From contig NOWV01000120.1 of the NCBI GenBank assembly GCA_003344405.1, positions 1 to 64,000 of the forward strand: a stretch of 64,000 nt of DNA. Direction: 5' to 3'. The DNA is from Trichoplax sp. H2 (lineage: Eukaryota > Placozoa > Uniplacotomia > Trichoplacea). Position numbers and translations under genes: made by a program. Of this stretch, positions 26,734 to 40,800 are shown in pieces; the first letter of the stretch is position 1, and every line of letters starts with the position of its first letter. The notes under the pieces were generated by a model. It was not told the origin of the DNA and searched no databases. It saw nothing but the letters and a program-made list of their open reading frames with translations.

Positions 26734-26892
26734 TTTACTGGAAGGAGTTAAGTTAGTGATTAATTGGATTAAAGAGCGTGTAAATTTTGTGTACTACTAC
26801 TGTAAAAGGAAGGAGAACACGCATAATGATGTCGCCAAGCATTTTTCAAATGATAGTTTAGCAAATCAATGAATCTAGATTTCAATAGTGTC

Positions 26893-26970
26893 TTCAATCG
26901 GATCATTTTTTTTTTACCCTTGATCCATGATATCATCAAAAAATGGATTTATCATTTTAATCCGATTGAA
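26893..26970. repeat. Short inverted repeat upstream of nucleobindin A
   Basis: The 11-bp word ttcaatcggat at 26893-26903 is matched exactly by its reverse complement at 26960-26970. The loop is T-rich then A-rich. The transcript could form a hairpin if it starts upstream, but no function is evident. Confidence 0.6.
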
Positions 26971-27082
26971 TGCTATCAACAATTAAGACTGTACTGTAAC
27001 GAGTGATCAATAACTTAACCATTCATTCCTGCTAATTTAATGACATTTATTGTATGTTGGGGACAATATCTTTACAGGAGAG

Positions 27083-29229
27083 ATGAAGAAGTTAGTTAGC
27101 GTTATCCTATTGATTACGGTTGGACTTGTAATCTTAATCGATGCTGCTCCACCACGATTACCGGTGAAAGCCGATAAAGTTAAAGAAGTGCCTAAAGAAG
27201 ATGTCACCAATATCGAGAAAACCAAGATAGATGTTGGCGTTGATAAATCCGTACAACTCGATTCAAAGATGGCTCATGATCAACAAAACATGGATCAACA
27301 CAAGACTGATCAACGAAACATGGATCAACACAAGACTGATCAACAGAATACTGATCATCAAGAGCCAGAAGAAAATTATGACGATACCTTCCAATTTCTA
27401 AGAGATCAACCGGATTTAATCAACAAGTTCAAAGGTTTAGATGATGATGTTATTGGTCGAGATTTAGCTAATCCTGCTTTCCGCGATCTCGATGAGAAAA
27501 TGCTGGATAGATTCGATGACCAAGAATATGATCAAGTCCGTCATCAACGTGATTTAGAACACCAAATTCAGGAAGCTAACGAACGCGAAGAACATCCAGA
27601 ATCATTTCGCCTGCATCATAGTGATGATAATAGGTACACTATGGAAGAACTGAACGAAAAACTACAGGAGGTAAGTTGATTGCAGATATCTTCAACCGGT
27701 TGTAAATTTCAGTGGTCACTTTAGCTACGTTGACTCTTCTCCAATTAATTATTCACACCGGACACCATTCCTTGTACTATATGTTGGTACTGTATCGTCT
27801 TAATCGAAAGACTAAATTATAATTTCGCTATACAGGCAAACAAAAAATTACGTGAAACTGATGATGTAAGACACAAGGCATTCCTTCGATATGAATTAGA
27901 AAAGGAGTTATTAAGAAAGAAAGAACTAGAGAAAATGAATCCGGACCAAAAGAAAGTTGCCGAAGACAATTATGCAAAGCATTTGCGGGATATGCAAGAT
28001 CATCCTAAATTGCATCATCCGGTATGATATCATCCTACCAATTAAAGAATAAATTTTAGACAATGTAGTCAGTAATGTTGTTAGTCCTCGCGACTACTAA
28101 GAGCATTAATAGACGCTGTTCTAACTTAAACGATATACTTAATGCCTATTTGCTCTAACTCATTATCTTATATTAATATTTTAAACCACCTACTTTACAT
28201 ACAGGGTAGCAAAGAACAACTACAGGAAGTGTGGGAAAAAGAAGATGGCTTCCAAAATCAAGAATTCAACCCTGATGCATTTTTTAGACTTCATGGTAAA
28301 TAGCTATATATGCGCACCAAGTATTGTTTACACCTTGCACAAAATAGTGGATAAATTAATTACAAATAACCCATGTCCATTTCATCCTTTCAAAGATGCC
28401 TTGATATAAATATATCTAGTTAGGAAATAAGTGTATTGCGTGGATACGACTACATAACTAGTAGAAAATCTCAGCCCTCTCTAATCAACACTTTTCGACA
28501 TTTTAGATACGAACGGTGACGGACATTTAGATAACGTCGAATTAGAAGCCGTTCTCCGAAAAGAGGTTAGGCATCGTCTTGGTACTAATCTGAGTTCTGA
28601 TGCTCAATTTATAATTGTTTCAAATCTTCTGAAATCTGATGATTTGTTAAATTAGGTTTCCAAATTAGTTGGTAATCATAAAGATGCATATGATGAAAGA
28701 GAATTAAAAGAAGAATTACAACGTATGAGGCAACATGTATCTACTGAGGTATCTAAGTAAACTATCTTTAGTAGTCTTCGTGCATAGGCATTTTAGCAAT
28801 TTACATGTTATGTTTTCAAGAAGAATTTACAGCATTCCCTATAACAGTATGTGTGAAAGATAATATAATAAGTGTATTTGCTTTGGATATAGATCGATGT
28901 GAACAAAGACGGCTTAGTCTCGTTGGACGAATTTATCAAATCTACTAAGAAAGCGGAATTTAAAAAAGATGAAGGTTGGGAAACATTTAACGAAGACAAG
29001 GATTTTGAAAGAATGACCCCGGAGGAGTTAGAGGTAAATATTAAAATATGCTATTAATTACTTTATAGGAATTTTTGAGGGGCAAGTCTCAGTTGCGAAA
29101 TTTTTTTAAGTAAAACATTTTTGATAACCTAAATTTTAGCGATATGAAAGAAAAGTTAGAGATGCTGCCCGTAACCAATTCGACAAAATAAAAATCCGTA
29201 CCGGTGAAGAAACGGATCCTCGCCGATAA
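27083..29229 (+). CDS. NUCB-like: Nucleobindin-like Ca2+-binding protein, paralog A
   Basis: 415 residues from seven exons: 27083-27670, 27836-28021, 28205-28295, 28507-28565, 28656-28748, 28893-29033, 29140-29229. A signal peptide (about residues 1-22) points to the secretory pathway or Golgi lumen. A Gln/Asp/His-rich stretch with a tandem repeat around Met-Asp-Gln-His-Lys-Thr-Asp-Gln follows. The nucleobindin core comes next: Asp/Arg-rich helix, coiled coil, the LHHPGSK motif and the Val-Trp-Glu motif. Two EF-hands have loops DTNGDGHLDNVE and DVNKDGLVSLDE, both with full ligand sets. The C-terminal leucine-zipper region of vertebrate NUCB1/2 appears short. A possible 5'-UTR acceptor (tttacag) lies eight bases before the ATG. 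Vertebrate relatives bind calcium and G-alpha subunits; the function here is inferred. A second copy follows at 31255. Confidence 0.95.
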
Positions 29230-31254
29230 TTTTAAATCAACATTTACTAAGTTTCATCATTGCACGCTAAAAATTTTTTACATACTACCAAGCTATGACA
29301 GAATATTGTCCCTCACATACAAAATATCCTAAAATAACATTATGATATTTTGCTAAATTGCGTTCTGCTTTTTGCAAATACTGTAATAAGCTACGGTCTG
29401 TTATTATGCCATGCCCGTGCAATGTAAAAGGTATTATTTACGAGAAGCGCATCTAATTTTTATCTCACTGTGTACTAAGGATTACACCTGACGTTGGTTT
29501 ATAATTATATATCTGTAATTTTGAAGCGTTCATAATTTGAACATTGTATCATTTTACTACATCCTTTTAACTGTATTCTCTTTGGCCATCCTTAGAAATT
29601 AAGTAATAATCGTGAGCTAAGTGATTAGTGTTACTGTAGGATACTCGTTCGCGTATTCGAAATAAAGGCCAGATTGTACTGATGCGAAAGTCATTACAAT
29701 TGCACTTTGGGTAATTCACAATTCAGACCACTATCTGTCGGTAGCTTTAAGAATTCTCTCAATTATAATGTATATGCACTGGTACTGTATGTTGCTTTAA
29801 ATTGGAGTTATAAAAGTTTGACAGCGTTTAGTACAATTACAAGAAATGCGGGTATATTGCTGAAATGGTCACCAAAATGCAGCTCCTCTTTGATTTCAAT
29901 AGCCTAAAATTGTTATTTCGGTATTACTGATTTTACACGGTATATCCACTTATCCATGGATAAAAGCATTTTTTTATGGTATCCATTACAATTTCCGTCT
30001 TAGTTCAAATTTCAAAATGAATTACTCGAAAGTCTTTTAACTTTTGGAATGCTGAATTGTATAGCATTGAAAGTAAGTATGTACGGATATGTTGATTGGC
30101 TAAATTGACTTTCCCATCGACGCTTATCACATTTGGTAGCTCATACGCGTATAAGTTGATTTCTAATTCTAAGTTTAAGCTGAAAATACAATAAGCGCAT
30201 TTGACTTATTTACATTTATAGAGTCAGCCCTTAAAGCCATTTTTCTTGCTCTCTCATTTAATTAACGGCAACCTTATTATTATCAGCTTAACTATCACAT
30301 AATAGTGTGAGCTAAATATAACCGATCCTCAAGATTGAGTATGCGATATACAGCACTCGTACATGTGTAAAAAATAAACTACGAGCAAAAAATTTGTCGC
30401 AAAATTATGCATAGATACGTGATATAAGACGCTTTAATGTATGTCAACTGCATTACAGCTAAGAATAATGTTAGTAATAGGGATGACGTATTTTTAGTAC
30501 TTGAACTTCAGTTCTAGACTGCCAATAAAATTAATAAGTACTACAATGTATGCATATTTAATTAATTATTGAGGCTTTTGATAGAACTTAGTTATTACAA
30601 AGTTCGATGTAATAAGCAATTCGTGTAAGATCTAATAAAGCCGATTACATTACCAACAGGTTGCCTTATTATACATAAATCCGGATAGATCGTGAGCTAA
30701 GAAATAATAAGAATTTAAGACATTGGTTTACGATAATGATAATAATTAGAATTATGTTATTAAAATAGTTGTCAAGGGCAATTTGATGCCGTCGTTCTAC
30801 TAGTTATCGATCAATCATTATACACGTTTGCAATTGGATCAACAAGAAGAATAAAATATAACAATTGCTTATACGCCTACAAATAGAAACTATTCATGAA
30901 AGCGATCACCATGATAAAACAATGAACCGGAGGTGGAATGATGTTATTGCAGTGATTTTGTTCTTAGAACTGACGTATTGCTTTGTCTTAAAAATAATGA
31001 ATTCAGTTCGGCTAGAGGATTTAATAGTATAGCCACACAGTGTCTAGCAGCAAAGAATACATAATAATACATTTTATTATATGTTCTTTAATCATGATGC
31101 TAGCATTAATTAAAAAGCAAGGTACAAATATCTAGTAACAGACAGTTGCATATACGAGTATTACTATAACAAATAGTACGGAAAGTTTAGTAATATCATA
31201 GAATAGTACCGTAAAACTCTTTGGCAGTATTGGAAAGTTAAATTTCTAACTAAG
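29230..31254. other. Intergenic region between nucleobindin paralogs
   Basis: About 2 kb of AT-rich DNA without a recognisable gene. It must hold the 3' end of paralog A and the promoter of paralog B, but I cannot point to specific elements. Confidence 0.5.
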
Positions 31255-34200
31255 ATGAAAATTGCAACATTTCTTTTAATTAATGCTATATTTCTTGTAC
31301 TGCCTCTACTAATTGAGTCACGACCACCAGCTAATAGGACTCAAAAGGTAGAACAACTTGCAGTTCAAGAGACGGCCAAATTGTTAAAAGAAGATAAAGA
31401 GCTAAGGGAAAAGATTAAATCGAACAAGAATGAAGATCTTGGTAAAGATGGTAAAATTAATCCCAATTTACAAGAGCTTAGTAGAAAAATGATAGATAGA
31501 TTCGATGATCTTGAACAAGAAAAGATACGTGAACAAAGAAAATTACAAAATCAACTACGAAAAGCTGAGAAGCAACAAGAGAATCCAAATGTACCATTCC
31601 AGAATACGGATGGTGAGGATCCACATGAAGTAATTGAGAGAATCAAAGAAAGATTGGGAGAGGTTAGTGGGTAAATTTAAAAAGTGAGGAAATTGTTTTA
31701 ATCATTTAAATTCAAATGATGAAGAAATAAACTATAAATTTCTTGCTGTCTCAAAGTTATGGCAACTATTTTAGTACTTATGACATCGTAGTTCATAATT
31801 TTCTACCGATAAATAAGTGTGTAATACTATATTATAAGAAGCAAAGAGAAGGACTCATAAAAGGATAAAAGTCTATATAATAGCTTTTCCCAATTTGGCA
31901 GTAATAAATCGTATCATAGTAGTTCAATTGACAGCTTATTAAGATCCGTATATTTATTCAGTTTAGTAAGCTTTTAACATTTTCAGCTTTCTTCAAATCA
32001 ACTTTCTTTAAATCAACTCTCTTATTATTTAATCTTTAAAAATAAGGTAACAGGTACTTAATTAGTGCATAATAGGGCGTGAATAAGATTAAATTTTAAG
32101 TACCGTATTAAATAAAATGAATTGGCAACATTAAGCTAGTTTTGTACATATTTATGACTTGTCTCGTTAAAACTTTTTGCTACATCTTAGTAAATATAAT
32201 ATAATTTTAGAGTTTATGAGGGATATTTTTGATATTATTTTTGTGTGTAAACTTAAATACTCTTTAGTTTAGATTAATTTATATCACAATATTTCACCAA
32301 AATATGATTGATTGGTTTTAATATGATAAACTTACGATAAAGTTGGTAGGCATTAATAAATATTACTACACTTTTATTAAATTATCATTTATCTAATTTC
32401 AAGATCGCTGAAGGAATACGATTAGTTGAAGATGCCAAACATCAGGAGTTCATGCGGTATGAATACGAGAAATTGTTACTTGAAAAAAAAAATATAGAAG
32501 AAATGGTTAAAGAGCAATCGGAAGCTGCTGAAGATGACAAAAGTGGACACAGCAATTCTGAGGAAAAGGCGAAACTTCATCATCCGGTGATTATTCCTAT
32601 CGCGTATATTTTCTATATTAATATAGAAAGTTTCCACTTTTCTTTACCTATCTAACTGGCCATTCTTTTGTTAAAATTTGAAATATTGTCATGGCGATAA
32701 GATGTCCTATTTCTCACTGTATTATTGCATTTTTACTTATAGTGATAGCATTTAAAGTTATAATTTTTATTACAACAGGGAAGTAAAGCTCAACTACAAG
32801 ATGTTTGGGAAAAAGACGATGGCTTTAGTCAAGGAGATTTTTCACCTAGATCATTCTTCGCTGCTCATGGTAAGAGACCGTTGTAATTGCTTACGGGAGT
32901 ATGTTCTATATTTCTCGTAAATAAAAATTAAGTAATTACCCTGTTGAAAATTTAGAACTTATGATATATTTTTCTAAACATATTCGCTATCGTTACGCCC
33001 AATTTTACACTGAGTCATTCATCAAGCGGTATGATATTTTATGGTGTGAAGTCTCACTATGTCTATCTTTCCCGTATAGATTTAAATGGTGATGGACAAT
33101 TAGATTTTGCGGAGTTAGACGCAATCATGCAACGAGAGGTATTATATATTAGTCATTCATGGTATTGTTATTAACCGTATTATTGTTGCGAATGAATCTA
33201 AAGCAACTTATTTTTAAAACTTTTAAAAAATATTACTCTATCTATAATCTAGTTATAAATCTAGCTATTTCCTGTTATACGTGCACACTATTCATAATGT
33301 GATAGTATAATTACAATTAATTGTATAAGTTGAAGGACTTTTTTATAAATATTTTCGATAATGACTCGTATAATTGCTATATGGAATTCATATAAACACA
33401 TACTTTATAACCACATATATATTGGTATATGAATATATAAATCGCAGTTCTTCATATCAGAGTCTATTACAACAATATATTTAAATTACGTTACAGTCGT
33501 TATGTGGTCTATAAATATATCAAAAAATGACTTTAAGCTTATTTTTCAGTCATAAATTTACTTTTCGGAGACTATAACGACTGTTAATAATTAGTTTTTT
33601 AAAGACGTATACAACGGATAAGAATTTAATTTATACAATAGAATGGATTAATTTATAAATTAATCAGATTGAGTTAAGTGTATATATAATATACTCAATC
33701 AGGAAAATTGTGAGTCAGTGATAAATTATTGTACAGTGGGTACAGTACCAAACACATGTATTATACGTGAAATATAACGAGCGAGGCATCTACTAGTAAT
33801 ATGTAATAATTGATATTTAAAAAGCACTAAATGATTATACACGTGCCACATGTTACGTTCAGATTAATTATTTTAATGTGCTAAAAAGGAATGAAGCATC
33901 GGAATAGTATTGTACTTCCTTAAGTTCAGGTAGTTCAGTGAAGGACCATTAGTCTTTCAACAAATGCTGTGCATTTTCTATGCATCTATCGCAAGTTATA
34001 CCATTTGGTGTATATTATATTTGCTGTGTAAATTTAAATACTGTAAATTGTATTATTTATGTAGAGCCATAAGCTTACCAAGAATGATGGTAGCAATGAT
34101 GAAGTGAAAATGAGAAAAATTACAACCGGAATGCGCAATCACTTTGTCCGAGAGGTACCTTAATTATTATCGTCATGAATTAAAGACTGTAATTGTTTAC

Positions 34201-35315
34201 ATGGTCAAAACAATAAATTTCTACGTAATCAGGAATTTTATGATAGCTAGATTTATAGCACCAGTTTTATAGTTTGGTGCTTAATATAGATAGGTTCACT
34301 TTTTATTCACAAAGAGAAAAGTGGCATGGTTTATTATTGTGACTAGCTAGTCAAATAATATTACGATGTGAAATTGTTATCTATACGCACAACTTTATTG
34401 TTTTAGTTAAGCATGTAATTACTATCCAATTCGCATTTATAGCTTAAATGTGTATCTTGCTTACGTTCCATGTAAGCACATTAATCTACATAATGCCATG
34501 TTAGGCTAAGGTGCGGCATTGGGCAGTATTACATTTCAATTGCACACATAGATATATATAGTGATATTATAATTAATATACATAAAATACATAGAGAGAG
34601 ATTTTAAGGGTATTATTTGCGATAGAAATAATAACTAAAAGTTTATGTAGAGTTTATAATTGTAAATCGGAAATAAAGAATATTGATAATAAAGCAATAT
34701 TCCGATTTAGAAATGGCTGTTAAGATGAGATTTCAGTAAAATTGATAAGTTCGGTGAACTTCAGTACGGCCTGCGAAGGCATAGTATCGTTCAGCATGAC
34801 AGTAACTTCAATATTTCCGTTATGTTAACTAGATCGACACCAATAAAGATGCTTTAATCTCGTTGGATGAGTTTATTAAAGCTAGTGAATCGAAAGAATT
34901 CGAACACGATGAAGGATGGGACCCAGAGCGAGAGGATAATGAACATATGGATCCCGAAGAATTTATGGTAATAAAGTATAGTATACGCGTATATTCGAGC
35001 ATTGATGTGTTAACATTCTCGTATATACGACTATAGCGATGTAAAAATTGTGGAGTTGACTGAGCTGATTAATTAAAATTATGAATATACGAATATCATC
35101 AGCAACTTGCAGGATAAATTAATTTATTGCACATTGTCATGTCATAGATCATAAGTTAATGATCGTTTTTATGTATCAGAAAACTATATCAAGAGATTTC
35201 TCAAAGATCTATTTCACTCTATTATTGATCAATTTAGAGATACGAACAGAGAATTCGCGAGGCTGCGCACTTTGACATGGAAGACCCAGAAAACCGTGAA
35301 TTTTTAAGGATGTAG
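31255..35315 (+). CDS. NUCB-like: Nucleobindin-like Ca2+-binding protein, paralog B
   Basis: 347 residues from seven exons: 31255-31662, 32404-32586, 32779-32869, 33080-33138, 34065-34154, 34833-34967, 35238-35315. Each intron falls at the same place and phase as in paralog A, so this is a tandem gene duplicate. Introns are longer here. A signal peptide (about residues 1-22) leads into a charged coiled-coil region, the LHHPGSK motif and two EF-hands. Loop 1 is DLNGDGQLDFAE. Loop 2 is DTNKDALISLDE, where Ala replaces the usual Gly at loop position 6. The Gln/His-rich repeat of paralog A is missing, and the C-terminus is shorter. Likely a luminal or secreted calcium-binding protein; the specific partner is unknown. 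Confidence 0.94.
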
Positions 35316-37834
35316 TTGTATTTTAATATCTTTCTCAACAATTATTGTATGTGATATGAAGATAATTGCTGGACGTTTTCAGTTATTATCATCAGTCCAA
35401 TTCAAACGGATTTATTTATTCCACTAGGCGTGTCTACATGATTTCATTCCCTTATTAGGAAGAAGTTGTTCTAGTAATAATGATCACTTGGCATACTGGA
35501 TATTGTAACAGTATTTTGTATCCCGATGAAATTATCTATTTAATTTTCAGTGTGCTCAACGTCAATAATATATTTATATCAAATAAAATATTACATACAC
35601 AAGAGATGGTAATAAACATATTTACTGATCTACAGGTGGTATAAATGGATCCATAGGCTACAGTGATATAATGTGATCGTTTTACCGATGTACTTTGTGT
35701 ATCCCTACATCAAATGCCCAAATTATTAAGTCCTGGTCATCCTACCCGCATAAAGTGGCGGTATCAATCATTATGTTCTGCGCAGTACTGTATTGAAGAG
35801 ATATTATTAGGTAGTACTTCGAAACCTAGTTAGGTCAGGTCAAAATTAAGCTAATACAGACGTTCAGGTTCCACTTTAATCTCCAATTTTTTCTCTATTG
35901 GACGATAAAATTATTCATTTAAATTGCATAGTATTGACTGTCAAAACATGAATATTGTATTCCTGTTTGACCCAATGGAAGTAAATACAGTACAATGGTT
36001 TCCAATTTCGATACAATGTCCAGTGTTGACTGGTATTTTAAAGTAGTTAATAACTCAGAATGATCGTTATTGAACAATATGCTGTAGCAATTTGTCACTC
36101 TGACCATCTTATATCTTAGTTTTCTTTTATACCCGCTTTGGGAGCACTTGATATGTTGGAAGATAGAAAGTAATGGAATAATTTGCACGACACGGCGTGC
36201 TGGGCAATCGCGTTGTTTGATTCCTGAGCTAATGACTACTTACGCAGAACACTCGTACAAGCGCAGTAGTACCGTGTAGCGGCTTATTATTCTATTACGT
36301 TTACCATTATTTTTTTCTTAGCATTCCCTCTATGCTTTTACTCAATATTTTATGAGGACATCAGTGGCGATCCATCTTTCCAACTGGCTTCGAAGATAAG
36401 AACTAGGGTGATCTCAGTATCAGGTCAACTGATATCCTGTAGCAGATTATCACTATCGGCCACATTTCAATATCAATGCGAAATACATGCCTAGTTAAAA
36501 TGTCCAAAGTCTCAGAACCGTCTATTCTAGTACATTTTAAAGTGCACATCGTAGTTTTTTCTTCCTTTTTTCAATTGGAAATCATACGGGCTTAAAGGCC
36601 AGTAGCCTTACTTCAAACTATCAGTTTGCCTTCGAGACACTTGAACCCTTTCTAGAGGTCATAAAGACAAGGAGGTCATACAGGCAAGGAGGTCATCCAG
36701 CCATCCAGGTCACCTCAATACAGAGGGTTTCACAAGGGGCATTTGCTGCATTGTCAAATGATGAAGCAAATACAGTACTATCTACAGTCTACTGTACACT
36801 GTACTCTGGGATGGTGGTGACAAGTACTGTATTTCTCGAGTGCTTGTAGCGCCATGCCATCACGCTCCAGCCTGGTGACCTTTCTAGTCAGTGTCGTCAT
36901 CGACCATAGAAAGAAACGTTTCGAACCAGCACCACAAACGGCTTGAATTCCCTGAGGCAGGGTGAACTCTTCACCGTACAGTACTATACACTGTACAGTA
37001 GGATCCAGTATGATTGATAGCCTACAGTACAGTAGTGGCGATCGTACCGACTGTGAATGACCTGTTAATGGATGAACATTGTTCGCACACAGTCATACTG
37101 CAAACGACTTGAATTCCCTGAGGCAGAGTGAACTCTTCACCGTACAGTACAGTGCGCTACAGTACTATACACTGTACAGTAGGATCCAGCATGATTGATA
37201 GCCTAGTGGCGATCGTACCGACTGTGAATGACCTGTTAATGGGTGAACATTGTTCGCACATAGTCATACTGCAGTTATTGCCAATTTGGTAAAATTTGGG
37301 GGGGCCGTAGATGTTTATTTTCACCTTGACACCTAGGGCAGCGTTGGAAGGAAAAGATTTCAACATTTTGCATATTGGTGTAGATAGTAATCACTTGGTG
37401 TAGGCGAACGACTTTATTTGCAAATTAATTTGCAAACATTGCATTCAATCAGCATCGATCTCTACCTGGCTTGACGACGAGTACTCAGTGAGTCGAGACA
37501 AAGAACTTCTTTTTGCGATCAATGATAAAAATTGGACATAATTTCATCATTGTACGTTCCATGTCCTACAAACTGTAGTTTCATTCTAGTTGCTTTAATT
37601 AACTTCAATCAGAGTCATCACTTGCATGACAAGATACGCGTATCCAAATTCAATTTAGGCTATAAATTGATGAATTCATAGTCAACTTCGCATTGGTATA
37701 TCGGATTTTAGCAGTTTTCAAGCGCGCTGGTTATTCAATTGACTTTACTCTGCAATAATTCACCACGACAATTGAAAGACGATTGTGCATTAACATTTAC
37801 AGTACAGCACAGTAAATTATCTGAAGCAACGACT
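35316..37834. other. Intergenic region with repeats, no gene
   Basis: Contains short ggaggtcat repeats near 36650-36710, GTAC-palindrome words from about 36768, and a 166-bp tandem duplication. No convincing coding region is seen. Confidence 0.5.
36935..37273. repeat. Tandem duplication, unit 166-173 bp, with GTAC palindromes
   Basis: Unit 1 (36935-37100) and unit 2 (37101-37273) share caaacg(g/a)cttgaattccc, ggatccag(t/c)atgattgatag and gatcgtaccgactgtgaatg. They differ mainly in the number of gtacagtac words inside each unit. That shows the palindromic words change copy number faster than the surrounding sequence. Confidence 0.9.
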
Positions 37835-40800
37835 ATGTTCGACTTGAAGCAGAATGGAAACGAAAACATCACAGAAACGAATGCAAAGGCAGCAGTGGAA
37901 GCCAGTCTAGAAAAGGTAGCTGATAAATTATCGTAACGCTTTTCGTATGAGTCATTGAAGATTTTTTTTTTTCCTCCTCCCTCCCCCTTTATGCTGATAC
38001 TAATTACCTTATTTATGCTATGTATAGTAATTCAGTTGATAATGATTGTATAATGGTAGTCATTGGCTAACTATTATACCCATTCTAATTATGTATCACT
38101 GGCGACTTGCAAAGCGAATAGATTCTACCGATCTGCTCTCGTTGAACTACTTAAGTAGGCGTGCTGAATTTTTATAGGAGCTATATCGGCTATTGCACTT
38201 GGTAATTGCAATTAGATTTTGCAATGTTTTATGTCCAACTAGAATTGATAAACAAACGTAGAGCCAACACGATCACTTTGATATTACAGTATCGCGATAG
38301 TTGTTCGTCTAGCATGCTCTTTCATTGCATTTATTTGATCGCTTCGTTGCCGCAATAACCAACGATACATTTGCTGCAACATGTTTGCAATGGGATGTAA
38401 AGTACAGTACTGTACAGTACGAAGCCTTCATTTTAAAGCTATTAATAGTAAACACCACTTAAGTAAATTGCAAATATTTTTATTTATTTATATCGACACT
38501 GCATAGCTGCTGTCTTTTATCGGCGTGTCCATTAGTGAATAGTATGATGCTCTTCGACGATTTCAATTGAGGTCGTTTGCTGCTTGTTAAATTATACTAA
38601 ATTAGAATTACATCCATTGAACATCTCCAAATTTAATCCTCATTAGGTAGCTCCGGATCAGTATAGTCGACTCTTACATACAGTACAGTAGTTCTACGGC
38701 CATATAGATCCCATACTGAGTCAAACTAAAACACAAATACTTGGCTTATGGTATTACTACAGTGACAGTTACAAATAACAATGTAAACTAAAAAGCTAAA
38801 AAGTACAAGTACAGTATCACCAGTGAGGGATCGACTAGTATGCATATAATGCGATGCCTAATCTACTGTAGTCATTCAATGTCTTAACCAATTCTTCTTA
38901 TTAAATGCAAGAAAGTTATGTTATTATTAGTTTTTAATCCTGCCTATTCGGTAGCATATTTTGATATCATCCCCATGAATTAATTAGAGTTAAATAAATA
39001 AATGGATAAACATACAGTGACTTCGATTGCAGGTCGTCTAGTAAAGCAGTATCACTACGGAACCCAAATTCCTGAGCAAGCATTGCAGTATAAAATTTTA
39101 AGCAGTAATAATATGGCTGTAAATTTGTTTTTCATGCTAATAGTGCAGCTAGCTATGCAAGTAGTTGTGTAAATTTTTATAATTATATAAATATAATTAT
39201 GTATGCGAAAGCAGCTAAACAATTCATAAGCCACTTTGAGATGTTAATTTTTGTGTGACGGTAAACTAAATTAAAGCATCTTCTCATTTATAGGGAAATA
39301 ATGATGAATCTTCAAAAATACCTGAAGTTAGATACTCAACCTATTATAACGGAAAAAAGGTCAACGTTTATAGGTACATTTTCCGTATTCTAATTAGTTC
39401 AAGTAATTGCGATTATACTCGTAAATGGTGTCGAGCTACCTGTACCACTGTGATATATTGAAATCTTATAAACCTTACGATGGCATAGTAGCTCGTTAGT
39501 CTATGGTGAGCGCAGTCCGTACATATACGCGTATATTATAGGCCTAACCCAAAAGTAATGACCTAAAAGCTATATATTATAGATTTGGTAATAACTCAGC
39601 TGTTAAGGAAATGGGCTTCCTTATCCATTTTCCTTAAACATTTATAAGTTACCAAGTGAACCACAAATGTCCATTACTATATTCCTTTCAATTATAAGTA
39701 TATAGAATTGACACAATTCAATGGTCATACAGTTTTTAGACACTAAATAAATATAACATAATATAGACAGATATACTGTACTCGGTTAGCGAACTTTAGA
39801 TACCTATGCGTATACTCGTATAGTAAAATTTCTCACAATAGAACTATACTTGTTGTGAAGCGATTAATATCTAGTGCAACACGATCACTTCACTGCACTA
39901 TTTAAGCAAGTAAAAATTTTGACTGCATTTACTCTTACCCTGTGCAGCAAGTTATTGTATCGAATTTGATATCCATGCAGTGCTACTGAAGTTGATAAGG
40001 TTTTATTTAGATTCTTTCTGGCCAATAATCACATGATGATTATGAGTATACGTACTGTAGTTAGTCAACATTTGAACTTGGCTGCAATGACTGATTTTCT
40101 AAAAATGGACGAACGAATTAATTAGCTTGATATGCATTACAATAATTTCCAACGTAATGTTGAATATATTTTATATTTGTAAAGTAGTCAGCTAAACCAA
40201 CTAGGGCTATATGCAAGTACTGCATGATATGGTGTCGCTTAGTATCAATTCGAATACAATATTTTACTGTATAGCAGAGTTAGGTACTGTATATTATCGT
40301 AAATTGGCTGTTTGCGGGGATTGCAGAGCTGAAGGGATATGGATTTTTTTGCATCAATGCAATGTAGTATCTTGCAAATCACTTGTGTGGGAAATAGACC
40401 GTAGCTTATTTTCTTCCACTTTCAAGTGTCGTTGTTATATGCTGAAATAGTACTACTTTAATTTATTCCGCTGTATTTAGAGTATTTATTGAAGGTTCAA
40501 TTGCCATATCGGACTAATACAGTAGTATACTGTACAGTAGTACAGTACATAGTTAATATATCAATATACAGTACAGTATATTGTACTGTACGTACAGTAC
40601 TCCCAACTGTAATCCTTTCAGGTTGCAAATTCATTCATTCAGTAATTAATTAATTTAATTTAATTTAATTCATTTAATTTGAACTATGAACGTGCTTAAG
40701 TAGATCTTGGAATCAGAATAGAGTACAGTTAGTGTTACTAACGAAAGAGACTATCTTTCTCTCTACAGACTAAAAATTAGGAAACTTGCTGATCTTTCCA

